This document shows positions 1 through 7,689 of a DNA stretch of 13,001 nucleotides, piece after piece (position 1 is the first letter of the stretch; the number at the start of each line of letters is the position of its first letter). Under the pieces are notes generated by a model. That model saw only the letters and a program-made list of their open reading frames with translations. It made no database searches and was not told the DNA's origin. This DNA is from an uncultured Eubacteriales bacterium. GTDB taxonomy: Bacteria; Bacillota; Clostridia; Lachnospirales; Bianqueaceae. The position numbers and the translations under genes were made by a program. The stretch is from positions 1 through 13,001 of the forward strand of contig ONYR01000159.1 in NCBI GenBank assembly GCA_900322165.1. Direction: 5' to 3'.

Positions 1-698
1 AGCTTGGTGCTGGTGATGTAGTACAGACCGTTGGTCCAGTTGTTCCAGTAGCCGAGGGCGGCGAACAGGCCGACCGTCGTCAGAACCGGCTTGGACAGCG
101 GAAGCATGATTCCGGTGTAGATACGCATATCGGTGGCACCGTCGATGCGGGCTGCCTCGATGATCGCGTACGGAATATTGGCGTTGAAGTAATTGCGGAC
201 CATCAGAACGTTCATCGCGCCCATCAGACCGCCGGGAAGGATCAGCGCCCAGATCGTGTTCTTGATGTGGAAGATCTGCGTCCAGATGATGTAGCTTGCG
301 GTAAGACCGCCGTTAAACAGCATCGTGAAGAACAGGATAAACGCGAAGAGGTTGCGCTGTTTGAAATCCTGACGGCTCAGCGGGTAAGCGAACAGCGAGG
401 TCAGGACCAGGTTGGAGACCGTACCGACGACCGTAACAAGGATCGTCAGCAGGTAGCAGCGGCCGATCGTCATACGCTTCGCCCACAGGTAGCTGTACGC
501 TGCCGTGGAGAATTCTTTTGGAATGAAATGGTAACCCTGCAGTGACAGCGATGCCTCCGAAGACAGAGAAATCGACAGCATCAGGAAGAAAGGAAGAACA
601 CTGTAGATCGCCAGCAGAATCATCAGGACCATCGCTACGTTGTGGAAACCGCGCTCGTCCTTGATTTTCGGCTTTACATAAACTTCGTCTTTTGCCAT
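1..698 (-). CDS. Carbohydrate ABC transporter permease, LplC/YtcP (MalG-like) type, partial at the left window edge
   Basis: This gene encodes one of the two inner-membrane channel subunits of a binding-protein-dependent sugar importer. I translated it from the ATG at 696-698; 232 codons are visible and the C-terminus lies beyond base 1. The product begins MAKDEVYVKPKIKDERGF, followed by a membrane segment at about residues 21-42 and further hydrophobic segments across the BPD_transp_1 region. The cytoplasmic EAA loop that docks on the ATPase is clear at residues 181-200 (EAARIDGATDMRIYTGIMLP). Family members are usually near 290-300 residues, so roughly 60 should be missing. An AGGAGAGAG ribosome binding site precedes the ATG. 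The start lies 14 bases after the stop of the upstream permease gene, so the two are surely co-transcribed. The sugar specificity cannot be read from the sequence. Confidence 0.93.
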   Translation of the reverse strand, partial: MAKDEVYVKPKIKDERGFHNVAMVLMILLAIYSVLPFFLMLSISLSSEASLSLQGYHFIPKEFSTAAYSYLWAKRMTIGRCYLLTILVTVVGTVSNLVLTSLFAYPLSRQDFKQRNLFAFILFFTMLFNGGLTASYIIWTQIFHIKNTIWALILPGGLMGAMNVLMVRNYFNANIPYAIIEAARIDGATDMRIYTGIMLPLSKPVLTTVGLFAALGYWNNWTNGLYYITSTK

Positions 699-712
699 GG
701 CTCTCTCTCCTA

Positions 713-1678
713 TCAGAACAAAGCGTTGTCCGGGTCAACCTTGCGCACCAGCGCATTCGAACCCATAACCAGAATGAATCCCAGAATGGCCTGGAACACG
801 GAAGCCGCCGAAGACATACCGATGTTGTTCATCTCGAGCAGGGCTCGGTAAACGTAGGTATCGATGGTCTGGGTGGTGCTTGTCAGAAGGCCGGAGTTCA
901 GAGGAACCTGGTAGAACATACCGAAATCGGAGTTGAAGATACGTCCGATCGACATCAGCAGCATCAGCGTGATCATCGGCTTCAAAAGCGGAAGCGTAAT
1001 GTAGCGGATCTGCTGGAGCTTGGTGGCACCGTCCAGTCTTGCGGACTCATAGAGGCTCTTATCAATACCGCCGATGCTGGCCATGTAAATGATGGAGCTC
1101 TGACCACTGCTCTGCCAGAAGTGGACGATCGTCAGGATGATCGGCCAGTATTTCGCTTTCATATACCAGTTGATCGGGCTGTTCGGGATCACGTTGGTAT
1201 TGATGAAACCGTAGGTGTTGCTCAGGAAAGCATAAACGATGTAGGAAAGGATAACGGCACTGACCATCGACGGGAAGCAGATGATCGGCTGAATCACCTT
1301 CGCGGCGCCGCGGCTGGAAATTTCAGCCATGCAGATGGCGATCGAAACCGAGATCACCATGCCCATCGCGATCCACACGATGTTGTACAGCAGCGTGTTG
1401 CGGATCATGATGTACGCGTCCTTCGTCTTGAACAGGAACTCAAAGTTGTCAAACCATACCCAGGGGCTCCTGAAGATACCGATTGAGAAGTCAACCTTCT
1501 TGAAGGCGATCAGAATACCGAACATCGGGAGGTAATTGTTGGCTACCAGATACAGAAGTCCGGGAAGCATCATCAGATACAGCGGCAGGAGCCGTTGGAA
1601 ATCCGCTTTTCTTCTCTCCTTCTTCTTCATCGCCAGCAAATCGTCGTAAGCCGAGACCGGCTGCTGCGTCTTTGCCAT
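713..1678 (-). CDS. Sugar ABC transporter permease, LplB (MalF-like) type
   Basis: This is the partner channel subunit of the same importer, 321 residues, complete and of normal family length. The short charged cytoplasmic N-terminus (residues 1-28) leads into a membrane segment at about 29-48, with others near 95-118, 130-152, 175-200, 231-249 and 290-311. The EAA loop is at residues 211-230 (ESARLDGATKLQQIRYITLP), carrying the usual conserved G and LP. The motif LPGLLYLVANNYLPMFG near the first membrane segment is typical of LplB-like permeases. The start is supported by AAAGGAGAC about 7 bases before the ATG. The gene follows the binding-protein gene after a 183-base spacer with two hairpins. 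Neither permease nor anything else in view supplies an ATPase; such systems in Bacillota commonly share an MsmX-type ATPase encoded elsewhere. Confidence 0.95.
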   Translation of the reverse strand: MAKTQQPVSAYDDLLAMKKKERRKADFQRLLPLYLMMLPGLLYLVANNYLPMFGILIAFKKVDFSIGIFRSPWVWFDNFEFLFKTKDAYIMIRNTLLYNIVWIAMGMVISVSIAICMAEISSRGAAKVIQPIICFPSMVSAVILSYIVYAFLSNTYGFINTNVIPNSPINWYMKAKYWPIILTIVHFWQSSGQSSIIYMASIGGIDKSLYESARLDGATKLQQIRYITLPLLKPMITLMLLMSIGRIFNSDFGMFYQVPLNSGLLTSTTQTIDTYVYRALLEMNNIGMSSAASVFQAILGFILVMGSNALVRKVDPDNALF

Positions 1679-1717
1679 TTTGTGTCTCCTTTTCTTTCCT
1701 TGTACGGGTTTGTGCCC

Positions 1718-1748
1718 GGCCCGAAAAACCTATGAGGTTTTCCCGGCC
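1718..1748 (-). promoter_or_regulatory. Hairpin just upstream of the permease ribosome binding site
   Basis: In the minus-strand RNA, AAAACCT-CAT-AGGTTTT forms the core stem. It extends through a G-U and a G-C pair, a G-G mismatch and a further four pairs supplied by two direct copies of CGGGCCGGG (plus coordinates 1715-1723 and 1742-1750). It ends about 40 bases before the permease ATG. A run of five U lies within the right arm rather than after the stem, so it is at best a weak terminator or attenuator. A role in lowering permease expression relative to the binding protein is inference. Confidence 0.55.
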
Positions 1749-1785
1749 CGACATAAGCCTTTCTTCGTTTAGCCTTTACAGGAAG

Positions 1786-1815
1786 GTGGAATGCAGGCCG
1801 AAGCCTGCATTCCAC
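1786..1815 (-). promoter_or_regulatory. Perfect 13-bp hairpin with UUCG loop after the binding-protein gene
   Basis: The minus strand reads GTGGAATGCAGGC, TTCG, then the exact reverse complement GCCTGCATTCCAC. In RNA this is a 13-bp stem closed by the very stable C(UUCG)G tetraloop, 46 bases after the stop of the binding-protein gene. No U-run follows, so it is probably not an efficient terminator. Hairpins at this position in binding-protein operons (as between malE and malF in E. coli) protect the upstream message from 3' decay, which raises the binding protein above the permeases. That role is inferred here. Confidence 0.75.
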
Positions 1816-1861
1816 GTTTCTCTTCAGTCAGATTGAATGCTCCAACCGATTTGAGTGAAAC

Positions 1862-3355
1862 TTACTTGTTGGCAAGCCACTCGTCGACCTGTCTCTGATA
1901 CTCAGCCATAACATCGTTGATACCAGCTTCTTCCAGAGCCTTCAGGAACTCCGGCAGATACACTTCCGGATCGACGTCGCCGTAGGTCAGGGAGTTGTTG
2001 TACTGGGTGTAAACGTTGTTGATCGCTGCGACCTGGGTAGCCACGTTGGTGCTATCCGGAATGAAACCGAACAGCGGCGGATACCAAGCGTTCTGGATCA
2101 GCTCAAGCATGAAGGCCTTATCAGCTTCGGAGGTGTTCTGGTCCATGCCGTACAGCAGGAACTGGTTACCGAAAGCACCGCAGGTGTACAGAGCGGTGTA
2201 CGGAACGGTGTCCATGGACAGGCCTTCCGGATACTCGATGGAGGTATGATCCTCGTTCCAAACGTAGGATACGCCTTCAAGGCCGTAGATCAGGGTGGAA
2301 GCGATGAATTCATCGGTCCAGATCAGGTTCATCATGCGGGCAGCCTTAGCCGGATCTTCGGAGGTGTAAGGAATACCGTAGGTCAGGGTGTTGGTGGTCA
2401 TGTCAGAGGTAGCAATCTGTACGGACTCGAAGGTAGCGCCGTAGGAGTTGTTGCCGGTGAACATCTTGTTGATGGTGTCGATGCTGTAAGCATGACCCAT
2501 GATAACGCCCTTGCAAGCGCCGCTCATAACGAGTGCGTCATGGCTCTGGGTATTGGTGGAGCCTTCCGGATCAACGTAGCCAAGCTGACGATGCTTGTAC
2601 GCCATTGCGATGCCTTCTTTGTAAGCATCGGTGGTGAAGTAGTTGACAAGCTGGGTGCTGTCGCCTACGGTTGCAAAGTAGGTGCCGATAACGGAGGTAT
2701 GATCCTCGAAGCACTTCAGGGTCGGATACTGGTTGGTGTAAACGCCGAAGTACTCGTTCGGATAAGCGGCCTTCAGAGCTGCGAAGCACTCGTCGAGGTC
2801 TTCAAGGCTCTTAACCTTGGTCATGTCGTAGACACCATCGGTGTACTCGGTGTTGTAGATGTACTTCCAGGAAAGAACCTGTCCCTTGTAGCAGGGGATG
2901 GCGTAAACCGTACCGTTGATGGTACCGCAGTCAAGCCAGTCCTCGATGACAGCCTTAGCACCAGCCATCTCGTTGTCAAGGTAAGGGGTCAGATCGGTGA
3001 GGTAACCGTTGGAAACAGCGGTCGGAAGGTCACCGGTAAAGATGATGTCCATCTTTTCCTTGGAAGCAAGGCCCATGTTGATATCCGTCGTGTAGGTGAA
3101 CAGCGACTGGAAGTCAATTCTCAGGGTCATGTCGGTGATGCCGAGCTCGTCCTTGATGTAAGCGTTGATGGCGTCCTGAACGTCCTTGATCGCTTCATCA
3201 TTGGGGATCGTCATCATGGTGGGGAACTTCAGAACGACTTCATAGACTTCGTCTGAGCTTCCGCCATTGCTGTTGTTGTTGCCTGCGTTATTGGAACAGC
3301 CAACCATTCCGATCGCCATGGCAAGAACCAGCAGCAAGCAGATAACTTTCTTCAT
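1862..3355 (-). CDS. Extracellular solute-binding lipoprotein of a sugar ABC importer (LplA/YtcQ type, probable DUF3502 C-terminus)
   Basis: This 497-residue protein should capture the sugar outside the cell and hand it to the permeases encoded just downstream. The N-terminus is a lipoprotein signal: MKK, a hydrophobic stretch from about residue 4 to 17, then MVGC with the lipidated cysteine at position 20. A serine/asparagine/glycine-rich linker (about 21-35) tethers the folded part to the membrane. The remainder has the length and layout of family-1 binding proteins. The C-terminal stretch, ending LPEFLKALEEAGINDVMAEY then QRQVDEWLANK, resembles the DUF3502 domain of LplA-like binding proteins. 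A strong AGGAGGAG lies 7 bases before the ATG. The gene is first in its operon, preceded by a terminator and an A/T-rich promoter region, and is likely controlled by the adjacent two-component system. The ligand is unknown. Confidence 0.93.
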   Translation of the reverse strand: MKKVICLLLVLAMAIGMVGCSNNAGNNNSNGGSSDEVYEVVLKFPTMMTIPNDEAIKDVQDAINAYIKDELGITDMTLRIDFQSLFTYTTDINMGLASKEKMDIIFTGDLPTAVSNGYLTDLTPYLDNEMAGAKAVIEDWLDCGTINGTVYAIPCYKGQVLSWKYIYNTEYTDGVYDMTKVKSLEDLDECFAALKAAYPNEYFGVYTNQYPTLKCFEDHTSVIGTYFATVGDSTQLVNYFTTDAYKEGIAMAYKHRQLGYVDPEGSTNTQSHDALVMSGACKGVIMGHAYSIDTINKMFTGNNSYGATFESVQIATSDMTTNTLTYGIPYTSEDPAKAARMMNLIWTDEFIASTLIYGLEGVSYVWNEDHTSIEYPEGLSMDTVPYTALYTCGAFGNQFLLYGMDQNTSEADKAFMLELIQNAWYPPLFGFIPDSTNVATQVAAINNVYTQYNNSLTYGDVDPEVYLPEFLKALEEAGINDVMAEYQRQVDEWLANK

Positions 3356-3380
3356 AGCTTTCTCCTCCTGTTGAGAACAT

Positions 3381-3396
3381 AGGGGTCAATGCCCCT
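3381..3396 (-). promoter_or_regulatory. Small hairpin in the binding-protein gene leader
   Basis: The minus strand carries AGGGG-CATTGA-CCCCT, a 5-bp GC-rich stem about 26 bases upstream of the ATG and 14 upstream of the ribosome binding site. It could stabilise the 5' end of the message or be part of an operator. The repeat is real, but any function is a guess. Confidence 0.35.
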
Positions 3397-3483
3397 GCTT
3401 TTTGATAGTATGATTTTCTCATTAATGGCGTATAATGTCTTTTTATTTTTTATCGTCTTGTTTTCAAAAAAGTACAAAAAAGC
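3397..3483 (-). promoter_or_regulatory. A/T-rich promoter region of the binding-protein/permease operon
   Basis: Between the upstream terminator and the binding-protein leader lies very A/T-rich DNA. Read on the minus strand, the best -10-like candidates are CATTAT (plus coordinates 3435-3440) and TACTAT (3405-3410). None has a good -35 at normal spacing; the nearest is AAGACG, 16 bases before CATTAT. A weak -35 fits a promoter that needs an activator such as the AraC-type regulator encoded next door. Exact promoter elements cannot be fixed from sequence. Confidence 0.4.
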
Positions 3484-3514
3484 AAAAAAGAAGAACCGTT
3501 ACGGTTCTTCTTTT
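3484..3514 (-). terminator. Intrinsic terminator of the two-component operon, overlapping the stop codon
   Basis: On the minus strand AAAAGAAGAACCG, loop TAA, then CGGTTCTTCTTTT form a 13-bp stem that runs into a six-U tail. The left arm encodes the last residues of the membrane protein (Lys-Glu-Glu-Pro) and the three-base loop is its TAA stop codon. The structure separates the sensor/regulator operon from the binding-protein operon on the same strand. Confidence 0.85.
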
Positions 3515-4173
3515 AGTACACTTCTCACAATGGCCAGCGCGTTATCCAGATTGGCCGCGTTCGACGCGACCGAAATCAATACGTCTTCCGAATAATATCC
3601 GGCCTGACGGATCCCGCTTCCTGCCCTAAGCCAGATGCCGGCCGCGATCGTATCACCGTTATCGTTCGTATAGTAGTAGATATCCTCTTCTCTCGCCTCC
3701 AGAAGATCATGGTCGATCAGGAGCCTCAGATCCACGAACGCATTCATGGCCGCGTAGCGGTCGATCAAGTCCTGGCTTCCTGCCAGCACATCCAAATCTC
3801 CGATCGCGAAGGAAGTGCCGAGCACTTCGATCGTGGTTCGGTTCACCTCCGCCGCAAGATCCTCCTCCGGGTAAAACTGATACGAGGTCGTCACATCAGC
3901 CCGGTATTGTTTCATATTCAGATCGGTCTCCGCTTCCAGATACCGGTCAAACAGATCGCTCTCGACATCATTGGCGTTGACAAGGATCACATACACCGCG
4001 TCCTTGCCCTTCCCCATCGAATACACCAGCTGAGTCACGAGGATCAAAAGCAGCATGCCGATGACAAACAGCGGGATCTTATAGTAATCCCATATAAAAT
4101 GAAGCTTCTCTGTTTTATCCAGCGTTTTGAACGTCGCAAGATCTTTCTGAAGCGATTCCTTGATTTTACTCAT
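3499..4173 (-). CDS. Single-pass membrane protein of unknown function, third gene of the two-component operon
   Basis: This 224-residue protein has a charged cytoplasmic N-terminus (1-32) containing FIWDYYK at residues 26-32, then one strong membrane segment at about 33-52, and a C-terminal domain of about 170 residues predicted to face outside. I recognise the WDYYK-plus-membrane-segment layout from uncharacterised clostridial proteins but no named function. Fragments such as GDLDVLAGSQ, NAFVDLR and the ending NLDNALAIVRSVL recall pieces of solute-binding-protein folds, which is suggestive only. The ATG overlaps the end of the response regulator gene by 8 bases (ATGAGTAA), with AGGAGA upstream, so translation is coupled. 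Its position suggests an accessory of the sensor kinase, for example in ligand presentation or signal damping. The gene is complete and ends inside its own terminator. Confidence 0.85.
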   Translation of the reverse strand: MSKIKESLQKDLATFKTLDKTEKLHFIWDYYKIPLFVIGMLLLILVTQLVYSMGKGKDAVYVILVNANDVESDLFDRYLEAETDLNMKQYRADVTTSYQFYPEEDLAAEVNRTTIEVLGTSFAIGDLDVLAGSQDLIDRYAAMNAFVDLRLLIDHDLLEAREEDIYYYTNDNGDTIAAGIWLRAGSGIRQAGYYSEDVLISVASNAANLDNALAIVRSVLKEEP

Positions 4174-5797
4174 CCTCGTCTCCTGCCTTTTCCGCCTCGG
4201 TCTGTCTGCCTGCCGCCTCTTCCCTCAGTGCAGGGTTCTCCCTCCACTCGATCGGGCTGATTCCGGTATGCTTCCGGAAAACAGTCGAGAAATACGAGAT
4301 ATTGCCAAATCCCACTTCCATCGCGATCGTGGAGATCGGAAGCGAGGTCGTCAGCAGCATTCGCTTTGAATCATCGATCCGAAGCTTGTTGATATACTCT
4401 CTCAGGCTCATGCCGGTCTCCGCACGGAACCGCTTGGAAAGATAGTTCGGCGTGATAAAGGCGACGGCCGCAATGTCGCCGCGGTCGATGTCTTCTCTGA
4501 AGTGATCTTTCATGTACTGTTTGACGGTACTGATAATATCCGAGGAAGCGTCGATCTGCTGCAGCGCCTCCAGCGATGCGTCGTACAGATAGGAAGCAAA
4601 CTTGACAAAATCGAAAACCGATCGCTCGGCGTGACGGTTCAGCTCCCGCATGACCGATTTTTCAAACAGACTGTGCGCCTGAATGTGGTTGTCACTCAGG
4701 CAGGAATAGAAGGCCTGCATCAGATCATGATGCAGCTGCTGGATCCCGCTGTCTCCTTTTTGAATACCGGCAGCCGCTCGCTGAGCCTTCTCACCGATCA
4801 GGCTCATGTAACCGCTCTTATCTCTTGTCCGAATAAAGCTGTGCACGGTCTCCTGATCCAGCACATCATGCACTTCATCCCGCTTTTTATCCAGCTCGCT
4901 GAGCGTAAAGACCTTTCCGGTCTGCATCCGCAGGGACTCGATCCGGTTTTTCAGCATCAGGCCGACCTCAGCCGCCTGATGCAGCGACATGCCCTCCCCG
5001 ATCAGGCAGACCGGCTGGATGGAAAGATTCTGGATACAAAGCTGAACAAAGGAGGAGCATCGTCTGACAAGGGAGACCTCCGAAAAACGATCCTCCGGGA
5101 CAAAGATCTGCAGGATATCGTAGGTTTCATCCGGGTCGATGACCATGGTCGAGAAATCGCGCTGATCCGCGATCACCTCCTGCGCCATGTTGCGCAGGCT
5201 GTGCCTGAGCAGGCTTTGATCCCAATCCTTATCCTTCACCTTTGTCGTGTCCGCGATCACACTGACGATCACAAACCGGCTGTCCGCATTCAGCGGGACC
5301 TGGTGCCGCCTCAGCGCGTCATCGATCATTGCTTTGTCCGCTCCATAGTACCCGTCTCTGAGCGCACGCAGCAGATGATTCGTTTCCGTGGCAATGATGC
5401 GCGTTGCCTGACTCTTTTCCATCTCCGCCAGCACATAATCGATCATGCTGCCGACCGCCTCTTCCACATCATCGAGCTCAAACGGCTTGGTCAGATAGTT
5501 GACAGCCCCGTAGCGGATGGCTTCCTGTGCGTAGGAAAAGCTTTCATAGCTTGTCAGGAACGAAAACGCGCACAGGATCCCATTCTGATGAATGTATTTC
5601 AGGACCTCGATCCCGGAGACCTGAGGCATGCCGATATCGCAGATCACCAGCTCCGGCCTTTCTTCCTTGACGATCTCGATCGCGGCTTTGCCGTTGTAAG
5701 CCGTGAGTACCTTGTCGATTCCTTTTTTCTCCCAGTCGATCTGATGCTCCAGCACGCTTACGGTCGAAATATCGTCGTCACAGATCAAAATCTTCAT
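4166..5797 (-). CDS. Response regulator with receiver and AraC-type DNA-binding domains (YesN type)
   Basis: This 543-residue cytoplasmic transcription factor should be phosphorylated by the kinase encoded just upstream and then activate sugar-uptake genes. The receiver domain covers residues 1-120. It has the acidic pocket D7-D8-D9, the phospho-acceptor D54 in LVICDIGMP, the switch threonine T82 and the conserved K104 in LTKPF. A long middle region (about 125-425) has no domain I recognise and is typical of large YesN-like regulators. The C-terminal 100 residues hold two helix-turn-helix units of the AraC family, with TPNYLSKRFRAETGMSLREY and the signature VGFGNISYFSTVFRKHTGIS. The ATG shares four bases (ATGA) with the kinase stop, so the pair is translationally coupled. 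A charged tail rich in Glu follows the DNA-binding domain. The likely target is the promoter of the adjacent binding-protein operon. Confidence 0.95.
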   Translation of the reverse strand: MKILICDDDISTVSVLEHQIDWEKKGIDKVLTAYNGKAAIEIVKEERPELVICDIGMPQVSGIEVLKYIHQNGILCAFSFLTSYESFSYAQEAIRYGAVNYLTKPFELDDVEEAVGSMIDYVLAEMEKSQATRIIATETNHLLRALRDGYYGADKAMIDDALRRHQVPLNADSRFVIVSVIADTTKVKDKDWDQSLLRHSLRNMAQEVIADQRDFSTMVIDPDETYDILQIFVPEDRFSEVSLVRRCSSFVQLCIQNLSIQPVCLIGEGMSLHQAAEVGLMLKNRIESLRMQTGKVFTLSELDKKRDEVHDVLDQETVHSFIRTRDKSGYMSLIGEKAQRAAAGIQKGDSGIQQLHHDLMQAFYSCLSDNHIQAHSLFEKSVMRELNRHAERSVFDFVKFASYLYDASLEALQQIDASSDIISTVKQYMKDHFREDIDRGDIAAVAFITPNYLSKRFRAETGMSLREYINKLRIDDSKRMLLTTSLPISTIAMEVGFGNISYFSTVFRKHTGISPIEWRENPALREEAAGRQTEAEKAGDEDE

Positions 5798-7533
5798 GCC
5801 GTTTTGCCTCCTTCTCTCGAATGGTTTTCCCCTTCAGGAGAGACCTGCTCTTCCGTTTCCTCATCGGGGATCAAAAGCTCCACATGCGCTCCTCCGGTGA
5901 TCGAATTGGAAAGCCGAAGAAGATCGCTGCGGTGATAGGTCAGCTGCAGTGTACGGATCACGTTCGAAAGGCCGATATGCTCTTTCACCTTCGGGATCCG
6001 GTTGGGATCCAGATACGTTTCCATGACCTCCTTGGTAAATCCGGGGCCGTTGTCCTCGACCACCAGTCGGATTCCCTTGAAGTTCTCGGTCTCATACTCT
6101 TCGCACTGGATCAGCAGCTCCAGCGTGGAATACAGATCCATCGCATGCTTGATCGTATTCTCCACGAGCGTGAACAGCAGCAGATATGGGATGTCCCGGT
6201 TGCGCAGGTAATCCGGGCACAGGATAAAGAAGTCAACGGAATTCGGGAAACGGATCTTCTGCATTTCCAGATAATTGCTGATATGATCCAGCTCCTGCCC
6301 GAGCGTAACGGTTTTATCCTTCAGGTTCATCATGTACCGCATGTATTTGGCAAGTGAACCGATGTAGGTACGGATCCCTTCGTTGTCGTTCGCGTAGGTC
6401 ATGTTCGCGACGGTATTGATCGCGTTCAGGTAGAAGTGCGGCATGATCTGCGCGCGGAGGCGGTTCAGCTCTTCGCTCTGCTCCCTCACCTTGTTCTCGT
6501 ACGCCTCGATCTTCAGATCCTCGATCTGCGATCCCATCTCGTTAAACGCTCGATACACGGTCGCAAACTCTGTCGAACCGGCATCGCCGTCGATCCGCTG
6601 GTCCATGTGACCTTTACCGAAATTCTCGATCGCCTCAAGGACCGTCTCGGTCGGCTTTGTGATCATCTGATTGAGGCGATGGATTATCAGAAGCAGATAG
6701 AAGATGATCCAGATTCCCAGCAGAATCAGCACGACGCTGATATCCGACAGCACGTCCAGCAGGGAGAGCTTATCGGAGAGAAGCATGATCTCTCCCTCGA
6801 CCATCTCGGTCGGAACCTCAGCCACCTCAAAATGAGCCTGAATGTACTTTTTTCCCTCTTCATCATTGGCGATCTCCTGCTTCCCGTCTCCCAAAAGACG
6901 CAGAAGATGATCATCGGTCGCCACATAGATATTGTCGACCGTTCCCCCGTGAGCGCTCACGTTCGAGAATGACCGAAGGGTGTCCGAACCGACAAACGCG
7001 CCGATAATGTATTTTCCCATCCGAATATTATGGTTCAGGTAAATATGATCATTGATCTTGACGACATTCCAGACCGTCTCCGCGATGCTTGAGAGCGGCA
7101 GGTCCGCCGTTCGAAGATAGGTTTTCGCTTCCAGCGTCTGAAGTCCGGTTACGGCACCGTTTTGGGCCCGGATCAGCATCATCATGGATTCCGAATCCAG
7201 AATAAAAAAATACGTAAGATCCTTGTTCGCCTGCAGGATCTCGTCCATCGAGGTGATGTACGTCTGCTGTTCTTCCGGAGTCATGGACGGGCTCTTGGAG
7301 CGCACTTCCACATTATTGAAAATGGAAATCGCCAGCTGAAAGATCTGATTCCGCGCACCGCTCAGATGGCTCTCCATCTGCTCCGTCCAGAGCTCGCCGG
7401 CTGTCAGTTTGTCTTTCCGCACCTCATTCAGATTCTGCCGATATACATGCATCAAGGAAACACTGGTGAACAGCAAGACACTCACCACCAGGCCCGACAA
7501 CATAAACAGCAGCGTTTTTCTCCACGATTTCAC
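5794..7533 (-). CDS. Sensor histidine kinase, YesM/LytS-like type with HAMP domain
   Basis: This 579-residue membrane kinase senses an external signal and phosphorylates the response regulator. Membrane segments lie at about residues 7-29 and 263-285 and enclose an extracytoplasmic sensor domain of some 230 residues. A HAMP linker (about 286-340) and a coiled-coil stretch lead to the His_kinase domain, with the phospho-accepting histidine H366 in QIMPHFYLNAI. The ATPase domain has the N box (LVENTIKHA, N459), the G1 box DNGPGF (494-499) and a second glycine site HIGLSNV. The H box reads PHFYLN rather than the common PHFLYN. The start codon is GTG at 7531-7533: an in-frame stop lies just upstream with no ATG between, and AAGGCGG sits 7 bases before it. 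The gene is first in a three-gene operon. The signal is probably the imported sugar, which is inference. Confidence 0.95.
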   Translation of the reverse strand: MKSWRKTLLFMLSGLVVSVLLFTSVSLMHVYRQNLNEVRKDKLTAGELWTEQMESHLSGARNQIFQLAISIFNNVEVRSKSPSMTPEEQQTYITSMDEILQANKDLTYFFILDSESMMMLIRAQNGAVTGLQTLEAKTYLRTADLPLSSIAETVWNVVKINDHIYLNHNIRMGKYIIGAFVGSDTLRSFSNVSAHGGTVDNIYVATDDHLLRLLGDGKQEIANDEEGKKYIQAHFEVAEVPTEMVEGEIMLLSDKLSLLDVLSDISVVLILLGIWIIFYLLLIIHRLNQMITKPTETVLEAIENFGKGHMDQRIDGDAGSTEFATVYRAFNEMGSQIEDLKIEAYENKVREQSEELNRLRAQIMPHFYLNAINTVANMTYANDNEGIRTYIGSLAKYMRYMMNLKDKTVTLGQELDHISNYLEMQKIRFPNSVDFFILCPDYLRNRDIPYLLLFTLVENTIKHAMDLYSTLELLIQCEEYETENFKGIRLVVEDNGPGFTKEVMETYLDPNRIPKVKEHIGLSNVIRTLQLTYHRSDLLRLSNSITGGAHVELLIPDEETEEQVSPEGENHSREGGKTA

Positions 7534-7597
7534 TTTGATACCGCCTTTATTCGATGAAATGTATTTCTACAGTGAAAAGTCATATCGACACATAATA

Positions 7598-7626
7598 ATA
7601 CTATTACGAACCGCCCTTTTTCGCAA
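7598..7626 (-). promoter_or_regulatory. Predicted promoter of the kinase/regulator operon
   Basis: On the minus strand TTGCGA (7621-7626), a 17-base spacer and TAGTAT (7598-7603) give a sigma-A-like promoter with four of six matches in each box, about 65 bases before the GTG start. The palindrome TAATA-C-TATTA (7596-7606) overlaps the -10 box and could be an operator or merely A/T-rich sequence. Confidence 0.5.
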
Positions 7627-7689
7627 GCGCAGAGGCCAAGCCTTTTGAAAAACTCCACAAATTCGAAACCGCTTCATTGATAATTAAAA

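Noticed and set aside
1786..1815. Reading the UUCG hairpin as an intrinsic terminator
   Set aside because: No U-run follows it in the direction of transcription, and the downstream permease genes belong functionally with the binding-protein gene.
2246..3256. Long plus-strand open frame opposite the binding-protein gene
   Set aside because: It has no ribosome binding site or recognisable domain, and the opposite strand encodes a clear lipoprotein. It arises from codon bias of the real gene.
3431..3436. Perfect TATAAT on the plus strand
   Set aside because: No -35 lies at normal spacing (TTGATA is 23 bases away) and no plus-strand gene follows. An antisense transcript is possible but unsupported.
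4502..5935. 477-codon plus-strand frame opposite the response regulator gene
   Set aside because: The composition is rich in Arg, His, Asp and Gln, as antisense frames often are. The minus strand shows unmistakable receiver and AraC domains.
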